DNA from: Chryseobacterium sp.
GTDB taxonomy: Bacteria > Bacteroidota > Bacteroidia > Flavobacteriales > Weeksellaceae
DNA: 62,380 nt
Assembly: GCA_003248755.1 (NCBI GenBank)
Contig: QFQW01000010.1
Coordinates: 1 to 62,380, forward strand
Direction of reading: 5' to 3'
Positions 17,890 to 26,164 of the stretch are shown here, piece by piece. The position numbers were made by a program, and so were the translations under genes. The notes below the pieces were generated by a model. The model did no database searches. It worked only from the letters and a program-made list of their open reading frames with translations, and was not told where the DNA came from. How positions within the stretch are numbered: position 1 is the stretch's first letter; each line of letters begins with the position of its first letter.

Positions 17890-18765
17890 ATGAAAGCTTA
17901 CGAAAGTATTAAAGAAATATTATCTTTTTATCAGGTACACTGTGATGAACCTTACTATATATCTTCAGGAAAACTCATTTTTGAATTCCCAAAAAGACTG
18001 TTCCGCATGGATTTTTATGCATTCTGCATCTGTGTTTCCGGTAGTATTGATTTAGAAATTGATAATCACCATTACAATATATCCCAAAACGGATTCCTGA
18101 TATCTGCTCCGTCAACAATTATAAAATTTGTAAATACCAGCAAAGATTTCCGCATGAAGGTTCTATTCTTTGAAAAGAATTTCCTGCTTAAGAACATTTC
18201 TAATCCATTTTTTATCGAGAATCTGTCTCTATTCAATAAAACTACCTTTAATGTAGTTATTTCCAACGAAGCAAGTAGTAAACACTTAATCAATTTGTTG
18301 GAATATCTTCAGCAGCAGACCACGAGGAATGGTCGTTTTACAGAAGATATTCTTCGTACTATTATTATTAATATTTTGTTGGAAGTTGCAGTCCTAATTG
18401 ATGAAGACAGAAAAGACAACGCATATCTAACTCCAAAAGATAATAATAATATTTTTTTTAAATTCAACGAATTGGTAAAAGAAAATATTTTGCAGCATAA
18501 GGACGTACAATACTATGCAGACAAGCTATTCATTACCAACAAATATCTTATTCTGATTGTAAAAAAAGCTACTGGCAAAACTCCACATCAGATTATTGAT
18601 GAGGCCTTATTAAAAGAAGCATGCGTTCTGCTCGGCTATCCAGAAAAAAATATCTCTCAGATTGCATTTGAAACAGGCTTTAATTCTACCTCTGCATTCG
18701 GTCGTTTTTTTAAAAAGCATGCGTCAATATCGCCCCAAAGGTACCGAAGACAACAGCATTTTTAA
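17890..18765 (+). CDS. AraC family transcriptional regulator
   Basis: This 291-residue regulator has a cupin-type N-terminal domain (FCICVSGSIDLEIDNHHYNISQNGFLIS) and a C-terminal double HTH (QYYADKLFITNKYLILIVKKATGKTPHQIIDE and ISQIAFETGFNSTSAFGRFFKKHASISPQRYR). It stands 60 bases after the efflux operon and 99 bases before the first oleate hydratase, on the same strand. Either may be its target; the perfect dyad at 18814-18831 just before the hydratase favours the lipid cluster. Confidence 0.9.
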   Translation: MKAYESIKEILSFYQVHCDEPYYISSGKLIFEFPKRLFRMDFYAFCICVSGSIDLEIDNHHYNISQNGFLISAPSTIIKFVNTSKDFRMKVLFFEKNFLLKNISNPFFIENLSLFNKTTFNVVISNEASSKHLINLLEYLQQQTTRNGRFTEDILRTIIINILLEVAVLIDEDRKDNAYLTPKDNNNIFFKFNELVKENILQHKDVQYYADKLFITNKYLILIVKKATGKTPHQIIDEALLKEACVLLGYPEKNISQIAFETGFNSTSAFGRFFKKHASISPQRYRRQQHF

Positions 18766-18813
18766 AAAAGAAATTCCGTATATGATTTTCGAATTTAGGG
18801 ATACTAAGGAATT

Positions 18814-18831
18814 AAGGTATATCAATACCTT
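18814..18831 (+). promoter_or_regulatory. Perfect 7-bp dyad before the short oleate hydratase
   Basis: AAGGTAT and ATACCTT flank a 4-base centre (ATCA), ending 34 bases before the start codon at 18865. This is the position of an operator near the transcription start. The binding protein is unknown. Confidence 0.5.
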
Positions 18832-18864
18832 TATCATATAAAAATAACCTAAAAAAAATATCAT

Positions 18865-20454
18865 ATGAGCAATTCGAACAAACATGCATATTTCATCGGA
18901 GGTGGATTGGCAAGTCTTGCCGGTGCCGTATATCTGTTAGAAGACGGAGACTTTAAAGGCGAAAACATTCACATCATTGAAGCCCTGCCGATTTTGGGTG
19001 GTAGCAACGATGGTGCGGGAACTAAAGAAAAAGGATTTATTTGTCGTGGCGGGCGTATGCTCAACGAAGAAACCTATGAAAACTTTTGGGAATTAACATC
19101 CCGTATTCCTTCTCTGGATGTCCCGAACATTTCCGTAAAAGACGAAATTCTGGCATTTGACCACGCGAATCCGACAAATGCAAAAGCGCGGTTGATTGAC
19201 AAGAACGGAAACATTTTACCCGTAACGGATATGGGTTTCAACACTCAGGACCGGATGAAATTTGTGAAATTGTTTTTTGCCGATGAAAATGATTTAGACA
19301 ACATTACCATTCGTGATTGGTTTGACGACCATTTTTTTACGACCAACTTCTGGTATATGTGGCAAACCACTTTCGCCTGGCAGGAATGGAGCAGCATTTT
19401 TGAATTTCAACGCTATATGAAACGTATGCTGTTGGAATTTTCAAGAATCGAAACACTCGAAGGGGTTACCAGAACACCATACAACCAATATGAATCCGTT
19501 ATCTTACCGGTGAAGGCATTTTTGGATCAGCACAAAGTGGACTTTTCATTAAGAAAAACCGTTACCGATTTGGATTTTGCCGATGATGATGGCATTACCG
19601 TAACGGGAATAGAATGCATCAATGCAGAAGGAAAAACAGAGAAAATAACTGTGAAGGAAGGCGATTTGGTATTCTTTACCAACGGATGTATTACAGACAA
19701 TTCTAATAACGGCGATTATAATACGCCTGCAAAATATTTGCCGTTAAATCCGCCAAGTTTTGCACTATGGCGTAAAATTGCCAACAAGAAACCCGGCAAA
19801 TTGGGTAACCCAGACCCGTTCTTTACAAAACCGGACGAGACAAAATGGTATTCTTTCACACCAACATTCAAAGGAAATAAATTTCTGAAACTTATTGAAG
19901 AATACACTGGCAACAAGCCGGGCAGCGGAGCTTTGATGACATTTAAAGATTCATCGTGGCGAATGTCAATTGTGGTGGCTGCACAACCGCATTTCAAAGC
20001 GCAAGGCGATGATACTACCATTCTTTGGGGCTACGGATTATATCCAGATGCAGTGGGAGATTATGTGAAAAAGCCGATGATTGATTGCACGGGTGAAGAA
20101 ATTTTGACAGAGTTGATTCATCATTTGCATTTTGAAAAACACGAACAGGAAATAAAAGATAGCGTTATCAATGTTATTCCGTGTATGATGCCTTACATCG
20201 ATGCGTTGTTTCAACCAAGAGCTAAAAAAGACCGCCCTGCAGTTGTTCCTGAAGGCAGCACCAACCTAGCAATGATTAGTCAGTTTGTAGAAATACCGGA
20301 AGATATGGTATTCACAGAAGAATATTCGGTTCGTGCAGCACGCATCGCGGTATATACCCTACTCGGTCTCGATAAAAAAGTAACTCCAGTAACGGAACAC
20401 TGGAAAAAACCAGACGTGTTGGCAAAAGCCATCCATACCTCTTACAGAAATTAA
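18865..20454 (+). CDS. Oleate hydratase family protein (short form)
   Basis: Oleate hydratases are FAD-dependent enzymes that add water to the cis-9 double bond of free unsaturated fatty acids. The dinucleotide motif AYFIGGGLASLAGAVYLLEDG is at residues 8-28, followed by IHIIEALPILGGSNDG, GFICRGGRML and the family landmarks FAWQEWSSIFEFQRYMKRML and TPYNQYESVILPVKAFL. At 529 residues it is shorter than the 589-residue copy at 24288. It also differs at the RGGREME position, where the usual catalytic-glutamate segment reads RGGRMLNEETYE, so substrate or activity may differ. It opens the lipid gene cluster after a perfect dyad. Confidence 0.88.
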   Translation: MSNSNKHAYFIGGGLASLAGAVYLLEDGDFKGENIHIIEALPILGGSNDGAGTKEKGFICRGGRMLNEETYENFWELTSRIPSLDVPNISVKDEILAFDHANPTNAKARLIDKNGNILPVTDMGFNTQDRMKFVKLFFADENDLDNITIRDWFDDHFFTTNFWYMWQTTFAWQEWSSIFEFQRYMKRMLLEFSRIETLEGVTRTPYNQYESVILPVKAFLDQHKVDFSLRKTVTDLDFADDDGITVTGIECINAEGKTEKITVKEGDLVFFTNGCITDNSNNGDYNTPAKYLPLNPPSFALWRKIANKKPGKLGNPDPFFTKPDETKWYSFTPTFKGNKFLKLIEEYTGNKPGSGALMTFKDSSWRMSIVVAAQPHFKAQGDDTTILWGYGLYPDAVGDYVKKPMIDCTGEEILTELIHHLHFEKHEQEIKDSVINVIPCMMPYIDALFQPRAKKDRPAVVPEGSTNLAMISQFVEIPEDMVFTEEYSVRAARIAVYTLLGLDKKVTPVTEHWKKPDVLAKAIHTSYRN

Positions 20455-20563
20455 AAATAAAAAAAGAGCTGCCTTTACACTTTATCGAAGTTCTTTATTG
20501 CTAAAGGCATATCTCTCTTTAATCTATAAAAGATTGTCTATAATAACCAATTTATCTAACTTT

Positions 20564-20602
20564 ATTCTGCTCTTGCTTTTGTCAAGGGCAGAATATTTAT
20601 TT
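20564..20602 (+). terminator. Terminator-like hairpin between oleate hydratase and hydrolase
   Basis: ATTCTGCTCTTG (20564-20575) and CAAGGGCAGAAT (20583-20594) pair except for one mismatch, with a 7-base loop, followed by an A/T-rich tail (ATTTATTTTTAAA). It could separate the first hydratase from the downstream operon or be part of a leader of the hydrolase gene. Confidence 0.6.
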
Positions 20603-20624
20603 TTAAACAAAACCAACCGACTCT

Positions 20625-21584
20625 ATGGCAAAACAAACATCAGGATATATAAACAGGAAGAAAATTGCCAACTCAGGTACGCACAATCTTTTTTATGAAT
20701 TATTCGAACCAATAAATGAACCTCCAAAGGCTACACTCCTTATACTACACGGGATGCAGGAGCATAGCGGTCGTTATAAAAATTTTGCGGAATATCTGGC
20801 GAAGAACGGTTTTGCAGTTCTATTATATGACCATCTCGGACACGGAAAAACGGCGGAAAATCGGGAAGAACTTGGCTATTTTCAAAAAGAAAATCCCAAG
20901 CAGCAACTGATAGACGATGCCGCAACGATGGCAGCATTTTTAGAAAACAACTACCCTAACATTTCTCACTTTTTACTGGGGCATTCTATGGGGTCTTTCA
21001 TTGCAAGATGCTTACTTCAGAATCAGAAAGATGTTTTTAAAGGAGCGGTCATCGTAGGAACGGGCGGAAAAATCAACGGAATCGGTTTGGCTAAATTTTT
21101 CCTGTCCATCAACAATATTATTACTCCAAAACACCGGAGCAAATTCATCAACAGAACTTTTTCAAAAATTATTAATCAACATTTTAAAGGCGAGAAAGAT
21201 GGCGACCTTACCAGTTGGCTGAGCCTCAGCAAATCCAACCGGGAATCATTTTGCAGGGACAGCCTATGCGGAGTACCTTTTACCAATAATGGTTTTTACG
21301 CATTAGTTTCTCTAAATCAACAGGCAACGGAAAGAAAATGGGCAGAAAGAATACCAAAAGAATTTCCCTTTCTTTTTGTAAGCGGAGCTGATGATCCGAT
21401 AGGAGACTTCGGAAAAGGTGTGGAAAAAACGGTAGCGCAAATGCAAGAAGATGGTTTTACAGATGTTAAAACAAAAATCTATCTTGACATGCGGCACGAA
21501 ATACTTAATGAGGATATTAAAGAATATGTATATGAAGATATAAGGGATTGGCTCAATAAAAAAATACAGCAATTGGAAAAGTAG
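20625..21584 (+). CDS. Alpha/beta hydrolase, monoacylglycerol lipase-like
   Basis: The 319-residue hydrolase shows the oxyanion motif LILHGMQEHSGRY, the second motif LLYDHLGHGKT, the nucleophile elbow LLGHSMGSFIARCLL (GxSxG), the acid region FVSGADDPIGDFG and the catalytic His in LDMRHEILNE. This order and spacing match the lysophospholipase/monoacylglycerol lipase group. Its place between two oleate hydratases and directly before MlaE-type genes suggests it releases fatty acids from glycerides or lysolipids for hydration; that role is inferred. It has no evident signal peptide and so is probably cytoplasmic. Confidence 0.88.
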   Translation: MAKQTSGYINRKKIANSGTHNLFYELFEPINEPPKATLLILHGMQEHSGRYKNFAEYLAKNGFAVLLYDHLGHGKTAENREELGYFQKENPKQQLIDDAATMAAFLENNYPNISHFLLGHSMGSFIARCLLQNQKDVFKGAVIVGTGGKINGIGLAKFFLSINNIITPKHRSKFINRTFSKIINQHFKGEKDGDLTSWLSLSKSNRESFCRDSLCGVPFTNNGFYALVSLNQQATERKWAERIPKEFPFLFVSGADDPIGDFGKGVEKTVAQMQEDGFTDVKTKIYLDMRHEILNEDIKEYVYEDIRDWLNKKIQQLEK

Positions 21585-21620
21585 ACTAAAAATATTTTAA
21601 TTTTAAAAAATAATTTATTA

Positions 21621-22382
21621 ATGATTAAAATACGTAGTTTTTTACAGGAAACAGGCAATATCGCGCAGTTTACCAAAAATTACTTTTTATTAGGCTTCCG
21701 CCCGCCATATGAAATAAAGGAACTGCTTGCACAATGCTATCTCATAGGTTACAAATCTTTGGGGCTTATTTCCATGACAGGCTTTATTATCGGTTTGGTC
21801 CTTACGATGCAGTTGCGGCCAAGCCTCGTACGCTATGGTGTGGAATCCCAGCTGCCTGTAATGGTAGGTATCGCCATAATCCGTGAAATAGCACCTGTAA
21901 TCGCCGCTCTCATCTTTGCAGGTAAAATTGCAAGTAGCATCGGGGCAGAGCTGGGCTCTATGCGGGTTACCGAACAGATAGATGCGATGGAAGTAAGCGG
22001 TACGCACCCTTTTAAATACCTTGTTGCCACACGTGTCCTGGCGACAACATTTATGCTCCCCGTACTTATCATTCTGGCGGATGCCATTTCACTATATGGT
22101 GCCTGGATAGGTGTTAACATTGGCGGGACGACAAGCCTGTCGCTTTTCTATTCACAGGTTTTTGACTCCTTGGATTTCAGTGACATCATCCCTGCTTTCA
22201 TCAAAAGCTTTTTTTTCGGTTTTGCAGTGGGAATCGTGGGTGCCTATAAAGGCTATAATGCAGTAAAAGGAACACGGGGCGTGGGGAACGCCGCCAATTC
22301 AGCGGTCGTACTCTCCTCTATCCTTATCTTCGTCTTGGACCTGATTGCGGTACAGATAACAGGCATTCTCGGGTATAATTAA
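21621..22382 (+). CDS. mlaE: MlaE family lipid ABC transporter permease
   Basis: This 253-residue permease of the Mla/MCE lipid transport system shows the family core: LISMTGFIIGLVLTMQLRPSLVRYGVESQLPVMVGIAIIREIAPVIAAL, then GKIASSIGAELGSMRVTEQIDAMEVSGTHPFKYLVATRVLATTFMLPVL. Five or six hydrophobic helices are visible. It is followed within nine bases by the ATPase and then by the MCE-domain protein, forming a complete inner-membrane transporter. The family moves phospholipids or fatty acids between the membranes. Long motifs are given as landmarks near residues 45-95 and 98-150. Confidence 0.93.
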   Translation: MIKIRSFLQETGNIAQFTKNYFLLGFRPPYEIKELLAQCYLIGYKSLGLISMTGFIIGLVLTMQLRPSLVRYGVESQLPVMVGIAIIREIAPVIAALIFAGKIASSIGAELGSMRVTEQIDAMEVSGTHPFKYLVATRVLATTFMLPVLIILADAISLYGAWIGVNIGGTTSLSLFYSQVFDSLDFSDIIPAFIKSFFFGFAVGIVGAYKGYNAVKGTRGVGNAANSAVVLSSILIFVLDLIAVQITGILGYN

Positions 22383-22391
22383 ATCATCATT

Positions 22392-23159
22392 ATGGCGGAA
22401 ACAAAAACAGCAGCAAACTACAATAATGACAATGGACCGGCCATCGTCATTGAAGATATTTATAAAAGCTTTGGTGAAAAAAAAGTGCTTAATGGTTTTA
22501 ACCTAACGGTCAATAAGAACGAAAATGTTGTAGTTCTCGGAAAATCAGGCACGGGAAAATCTGTTCTTATCAAATGTATCGTCAGGCTTTTAACACCAGA
22601 TAGCGGTAGGATAATGATTTCCGGACAGGATATTGTGCAATTGGAAAATCAAGAGCTGGATAAGGCACGCTCAAAAATAGGTTTTCTTTTTCAGGGAAAT
22701 GCCATCTATGATTCTATGACCATCCGCGAAAATCTGGAATTCCCTTTAAGAAGACGGTGGTTCCGGCTGAAGCAGGATGAAATTGACGCACGGGTTGAAG
22801 AAGCACTCGATAGTGTGGGGCTTAAACATACCGTAGACCTTATGCCATCCGAATTGTCGGGAGGGATGCTGAAAAGAATAGCTCTGGCACGTACTGTCAT
22901 CCTTAAGCCGGAAATCATCCTTTATGATGAACCTACCACCGGACTCGATACGGTAACAGCAAAAGAAATTGACAGCCTCATAATGGATATACATAAAAAA
23001 TACAAAACATCATCTATAATTATCTCACACGATATGAACTGTGTGAAAAATACGGCCGACAGAGTAGTCTTGCTGCTTGACGGAAAATGCTACGCACAAG
23101 GTACTTATCAGGAATTTGAAAGTTCTGATGACGAAAATATTAAACAATTTTTTGATTAA
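22392..23159 (+). CDS. mlaF: MlaF family lipid ABC transporter ATP-binding protein
   Basis: This 255-residue ATPase has Walker A VLGKSGTGKSVLIKC, a Q-loop in GFLFQGNAIYDSM, the ABC signature LSGGMLKRIALAR, Walker B IILYDEPTTGLD and the switch His in IIISHDMN. MlaF proteins typically carry a Met or Arg after the signature glycines (LSGGMxKR), as here. It powers the MlaE permease encoded immediately upstream and is followed after three bases by the substrate-binding MCE protein. Confidence 0.94.
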   Translation: MAETKTAANYNNDNGPAIVIEDIYKSFGEKKVLNGFNLTVNKNENVVVLGKSGTGKSVLIKCIVRLLTPDSGRIMISGQDIVQLENQELDKARSKIGFLFQGNAIYDSMTIRENLEFPLRRRWFRLKQDEIDARVEEALDSVGLKHTVDLMPSELSGGMLKRIALARTVILKPEIILYDEPTTGLDTVTAKEIDSLIMDIHKKYKTSSIIISHDMNCVKNTADRVVLLLDGKCYAQGTYQEFESSDDENIKQFFD

Positions 23160-23162
23160 AAT

Positions 23163-24161
23163 ATGAATAAAAATAATATCAAGCTCGGCTTATTTGTAAT
23201 TTCGGGGTTTATACTTATGATGGCTGTTTTCTTTTACATCGGCAGCGGTTCAGGCATTTTTACCAGCAAATTTGAGCTCAGGGCAAGATTCAAAAACTCC
23301 AATGGACTCAGAGAAGGAAGCAATGTGCTATTTTCAGGGATGCAGGCAGGTTCTGTAAAGTCAGTAAAATTGTCCGGAAGGGATGATATAGAGGTCATTA
23401 TGCTTATAGACAAAGATATTGCAAAGCATATAGACAATAATGCCAAAGCCTCGATTGGAACAGAAGGCATTATCGGCAATGCGGTGGTCAATATTTTGCC
23501 TTACGGTAGGCCGGGCAGACCAGTGCAGGAAAAAGAATATCTCACGGCAGATACCAAACCGGGTGTGGATGAAATACTCAACACGCTATCGGCAAGCAAC
23601 AACAATATACAGGATATATCCAAATCTCTTAAAAACACTGTGCATAAAATTGACAGCAGCCAGATTTTAAAATTAATTAATGACAAGGCGTTTGCCGAAA
23701 ACTTAAAATTATCCATCCTGAAAATACGCCAAAGCACGGAAAATATAGAAAACCTGAGCAGTACTGCAGAAGCCATCATTACGTCTACACGCCAAGGAAA
23801 AGGAGCAACGGGGCTTCTCCTTGCCAACAAAGATTTTGAGTCCCAGCTTAAGCAGACTTTCAATAACGTCAATGCCGCCAGCAATAATCTTAATACAGTA
23901 AGCAATGAACTTATCATAGTTGGTAAAAACCTGCAGGCATTCAGTAAAAATATAGAAAATGGAAAAGGACCGATAAATGCCCTTATCACTGATACCGTTC
24001 TTACAAAAAACATCAATAACAGCCTTTACAATATCGAAAAGGGAACCGAAGGCTTCAACCAGAATATGGAGGCTCTGAAGCATAATTTTCTCTTCAGAGG
24101 TTACTTCCGCAAGCAGGAAAAAAAGAAAAAGGAAGCCGAAAAACAGAATCTCCAAAGATAA
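23163..24161 (+). CDS. mlaD: MCE-domain (MlaD family) lipid-binding protein
   Basis: The 332-residue protein has one N-terminal transmembrane anchor (IKLGLFVISGFILMMAVFFYIGSG) and a single MCE domain at about residues 35-115 (FELRARFKNSNGLREGSNVLFSGMQ, AGSVKSVKL, IGTEGIIGNAVVNILP). The C-terminal half is a long helical region with many Asn, Ser and Leu residues, consistent with the periplasmic helical bundle of MCE proteins. With MlaE and MlaF it makes the lipid shuttle; its location between two fatty-acid hydratases suggests fatty acids or lysolipids as cargo. Confidence 0.93.
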   Translation: MNKNNIKLGLFVISGFILMMAVFFYIGSGSGIFTSKFELRARFKNSNGLREGSNVLFSGMQAGSVKSVKLSGRDDIEVIMLIDKDIAKHIDNNAKASIGTEGIIGNAVVNILPYGRPGRPVQEKEYLTADTKPGVDEILNTLSASNNNIQDISKSLKNTVHKIDSSQILKLINDKAFAENLKLSILKIRQSTENIENLSSTAEAIITSTRQGKGATGLLLANKDFESQLKQTFNNVNAASNNLNTVSNELIIVGKNLQAFSKNIENGKGPINALITDTVLTKNINNSLYNIEKGTEGFNQNMEALKHNFLFRGYFRKQEKKKKEAEKQNLQR

Positions 24162-24287
24162 TATTATTGGAATATCAGCATATACAATTAGAATTTTGGG
24201 ATATATAAAGTGAAAGCAATATGTGTAACTTTATTAAATAAAAACAAGGTTATTTTATCATATATTATAAACTAAAAAATTCTAATT

Positions 24288-26057
24288 ATGTATTACAGTA
24301 ATGGAAATTACGAAGCATTTGCCCGCCCGAAAAAACCGGCAAATATTGAACAGAAATCTGCCGTTCTTATCGGTTCGGGATTAGCTTCATTGGCTGCTGC
24401 AGCTTTTTTGATACGCGATGCGCAAATGGAAGGAAACAAAATCCGTATTCTGGAAGAATTAGCTTTACCCGGTGGCAGTATGGACGGCATCTGGAATGAG
24501 CAGAAAGGCTACATCATACGAGGCGGACGGGAAATGGAAACACATTTCGAAACCCTTTGGGATTTGTTCCGCTCGATACCCTCATTAGAAACGGAAGGCG
24601 TTTCCGTACTGGACGAATATTATTGGCTCAATAAAGAAGACCCTAGCTTTTCCCACGCCCGTGTTATCGAAAACCGTGGAGAAAGACTGCCCACGGATGG
24701 TAAGCTTACCCTGTCCCAGAAAGCCATCCACGAACTTATAGCGCTGGTTCTTCTTCCTGAAGAAAAACTACAGGATGTACAGATAGACCAGGTATTTACA
24801 GAAGAATTTTTCCAATCCAACTTTTGGACATACTGGGCTACGATGTTCGCATTCGAACCTTGGGCAAGTGCGATGGAAATGCGCCGATATGTTCTTCGTT
24901 TCATCCATCACGTTGGCAGCGTAGCAGATATGTCCTCATTACGCTTCACGAAATACAACCAATATGAATCACTGATTCGTCCGTTGGTAAGCTACCTTGA
25001 GTCCCACGGTGTTACCTTCCAGTATGATAGCCAGGTTCAGAACATACTTGTAGAAAATGAAAACGGCAAAAAAGTAGCGAAGAAAATCGAATATATTAAG
25101 GATGGCAATGCAGAAAGCATCAGCCTGACCGAAAACGACCTGGTGTTTGTTACCAACGGCTCCATTACCGAAAGCAGTACATACGGTGACAATCATAACC
25201 CTGCTCCTGTTGCTGACGGCATTGGCGGAAGTTGGCAACTTTGGCAGAATCTGGCAGACCAGGATGATGCCTTTGGAAAACCCGAAAAGTTCTACAAAAA
25301 CATTCCCGAAGCCAACTGGGTAATCTCCGGAAGCATTACCTTCTTCGACGAAAAAGTGATTCCGTATATAGAAAAAATAACAAAAAAAGACCCAAGAAGC
25401 GGTTCTATAGTGACTAGCGGACCTGTCACAATAAACGATTCTAACTGGTGGTATGGCTTTTCCATCAGCAGACAGCCCCACTTCAAGGCTCAGAAAAAAA
25501 ATGAAGTAATTGTTTGGGTTTATGGGTTGTATTCTCATAAACCAGGAAATTATATCCAAAAGAAAATTACGGAAGCCACGGGGATAGAGCTTTGCAAAGA
25601 ATTTTTATACCATATTGGTGTTCCTGAAAATGAAATTGCAGAAATTGCACAAGCTGCCAACAGCATCCCTTGCCGTATGCCTTATATCACATCTTACTTT
25701 ATGCCTCGTGCATTGGGAGACCGCCCATTGGTGGTTCCAGAGGGTTCTGTGAACCTTGCTTTTATCGGTAATTTTGCCGAAACTGGAAAAGACACCGTAT
25801 TCACGACCGAATATTCCGTGCGTACAGCAATGGAGGCAGTTTACACCCTTTTGGATGTAGACAGAGGTGTCCCAGAAGTTTTTGCTTCTTCATATGACAT
25901 CAGGGTACTGCTGAAATCCATCTATCACCTTAATGACAATAAAAACCTAAATGAAATTGAATTTCCTTGGTTGATTTCAATCCTTGAAAAATATGGTGTC
26001 AAGAAAATAGAAGGTACTTATGTTGAAGAGATTTTAAAAGAAGCTAAGTTGTTATAA
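24288..26057 (+). CDS. ohyA: Oleate hydratase (canonical form)
   Basis: The 589-residue enzyme begins with the characteristic MYYSNGNYEAFARPKKP leader. The FAD motif AVLIGSGLASLAAAAFLI is at about residues 25-42, then LEELALPGGSMDG and YIIRGGREMETHFETLWDLF. The last segment contains the glutamate known to be catalytic in the Elizabethkingia enzyme family. FAFEPWASAMEMRRY and FTKYNQYESLIRPLVSYL are further landmarks. It hydrates oleate and related acids to 10-hydroxy acids, a reaction linked to detoxification. It follows the Mla genes by 126 bases and ends at a strong terminator. Confidence 0.94.
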   Translation: MYYSNGNYEAFARPKKPANIEQKSAVLIGSGLASLAAAAFLIRDAQMEGNKIRILEELALPGGSMDGIWNEQKGYIIRGGREMETHFETLWDLFRSIPSLETEGVSVLDEYYWLNKEDPSFSHARVIENRGERLPTDGKLTLSQKAIHELIALVLLPEEKLQDVQIDQVFTEEFFQSNFWTYWATMFAFEPWASAMEMRRYVLRFIHHVGSVADMSSLRFTKYNQYESLIRPLVSYLESHGVTFQYDSQVQNILVENENGKKVAKKIEYIKDGNAESISLTENDLVFVTNGSITESSTYGDNHNPAPVADGIGGSWQLWQNLADQDDAFGKPEKFYKNIPEANWVISGSITFFDEKVIPYIEKITKKDPRSGSIVTSGPVTINDSNWWYGFSISRQPHFKAQKKNEVIVWVYGLYSHKPGNYIQKKITEATGIELCKEFLYHIGVPENEIAEIAQAANSIPCRMPYITSYFMPRALGDRPLVVPEGSVNLAFIGNFAETGKDTVFTTEYSVRTAMEAVYTLLDVDRGVPEVFASSYDIRVLLKSIYHLNDNKNLNEIEFPWLISILEKYGVKKIEGTYVEEILKEAKLL

Positions 26058-26075
26058 GAGGTTGTTTTATACTTG

Positions 26076-26112
26076 AAAAACTCAGGATTTTAAAAATCCT
26101 GAGTTTTTTATG
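26076..26112 (+). terminator. Strong intrinsic terminator between convergent lipid operons
   Basis: A perfect 15-bp stem (26076-26090 and 26094-26108; AAAAACTCAGGATTT pairs with AAATCCTGAGTTTTT) with a 3-base loop is flanked by A and T runs, so it can stop transcription from both the hydratase side and the dehydrogenase side. Confidence 0.9.
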
Positions 26113-26164
26113 GTATTTATATTTATGGCTTCTTTCACTGTTTTCGATGAGAATTCAGGATACT

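Noticed and set aside
23234..24155. Long minus-strand ORFs opposite the MlaD gene (up to 171 codons)
   Set aside because: They are shadows of the MCE gene; their sequences show no motif and the plus-strand frame is clearly coding.
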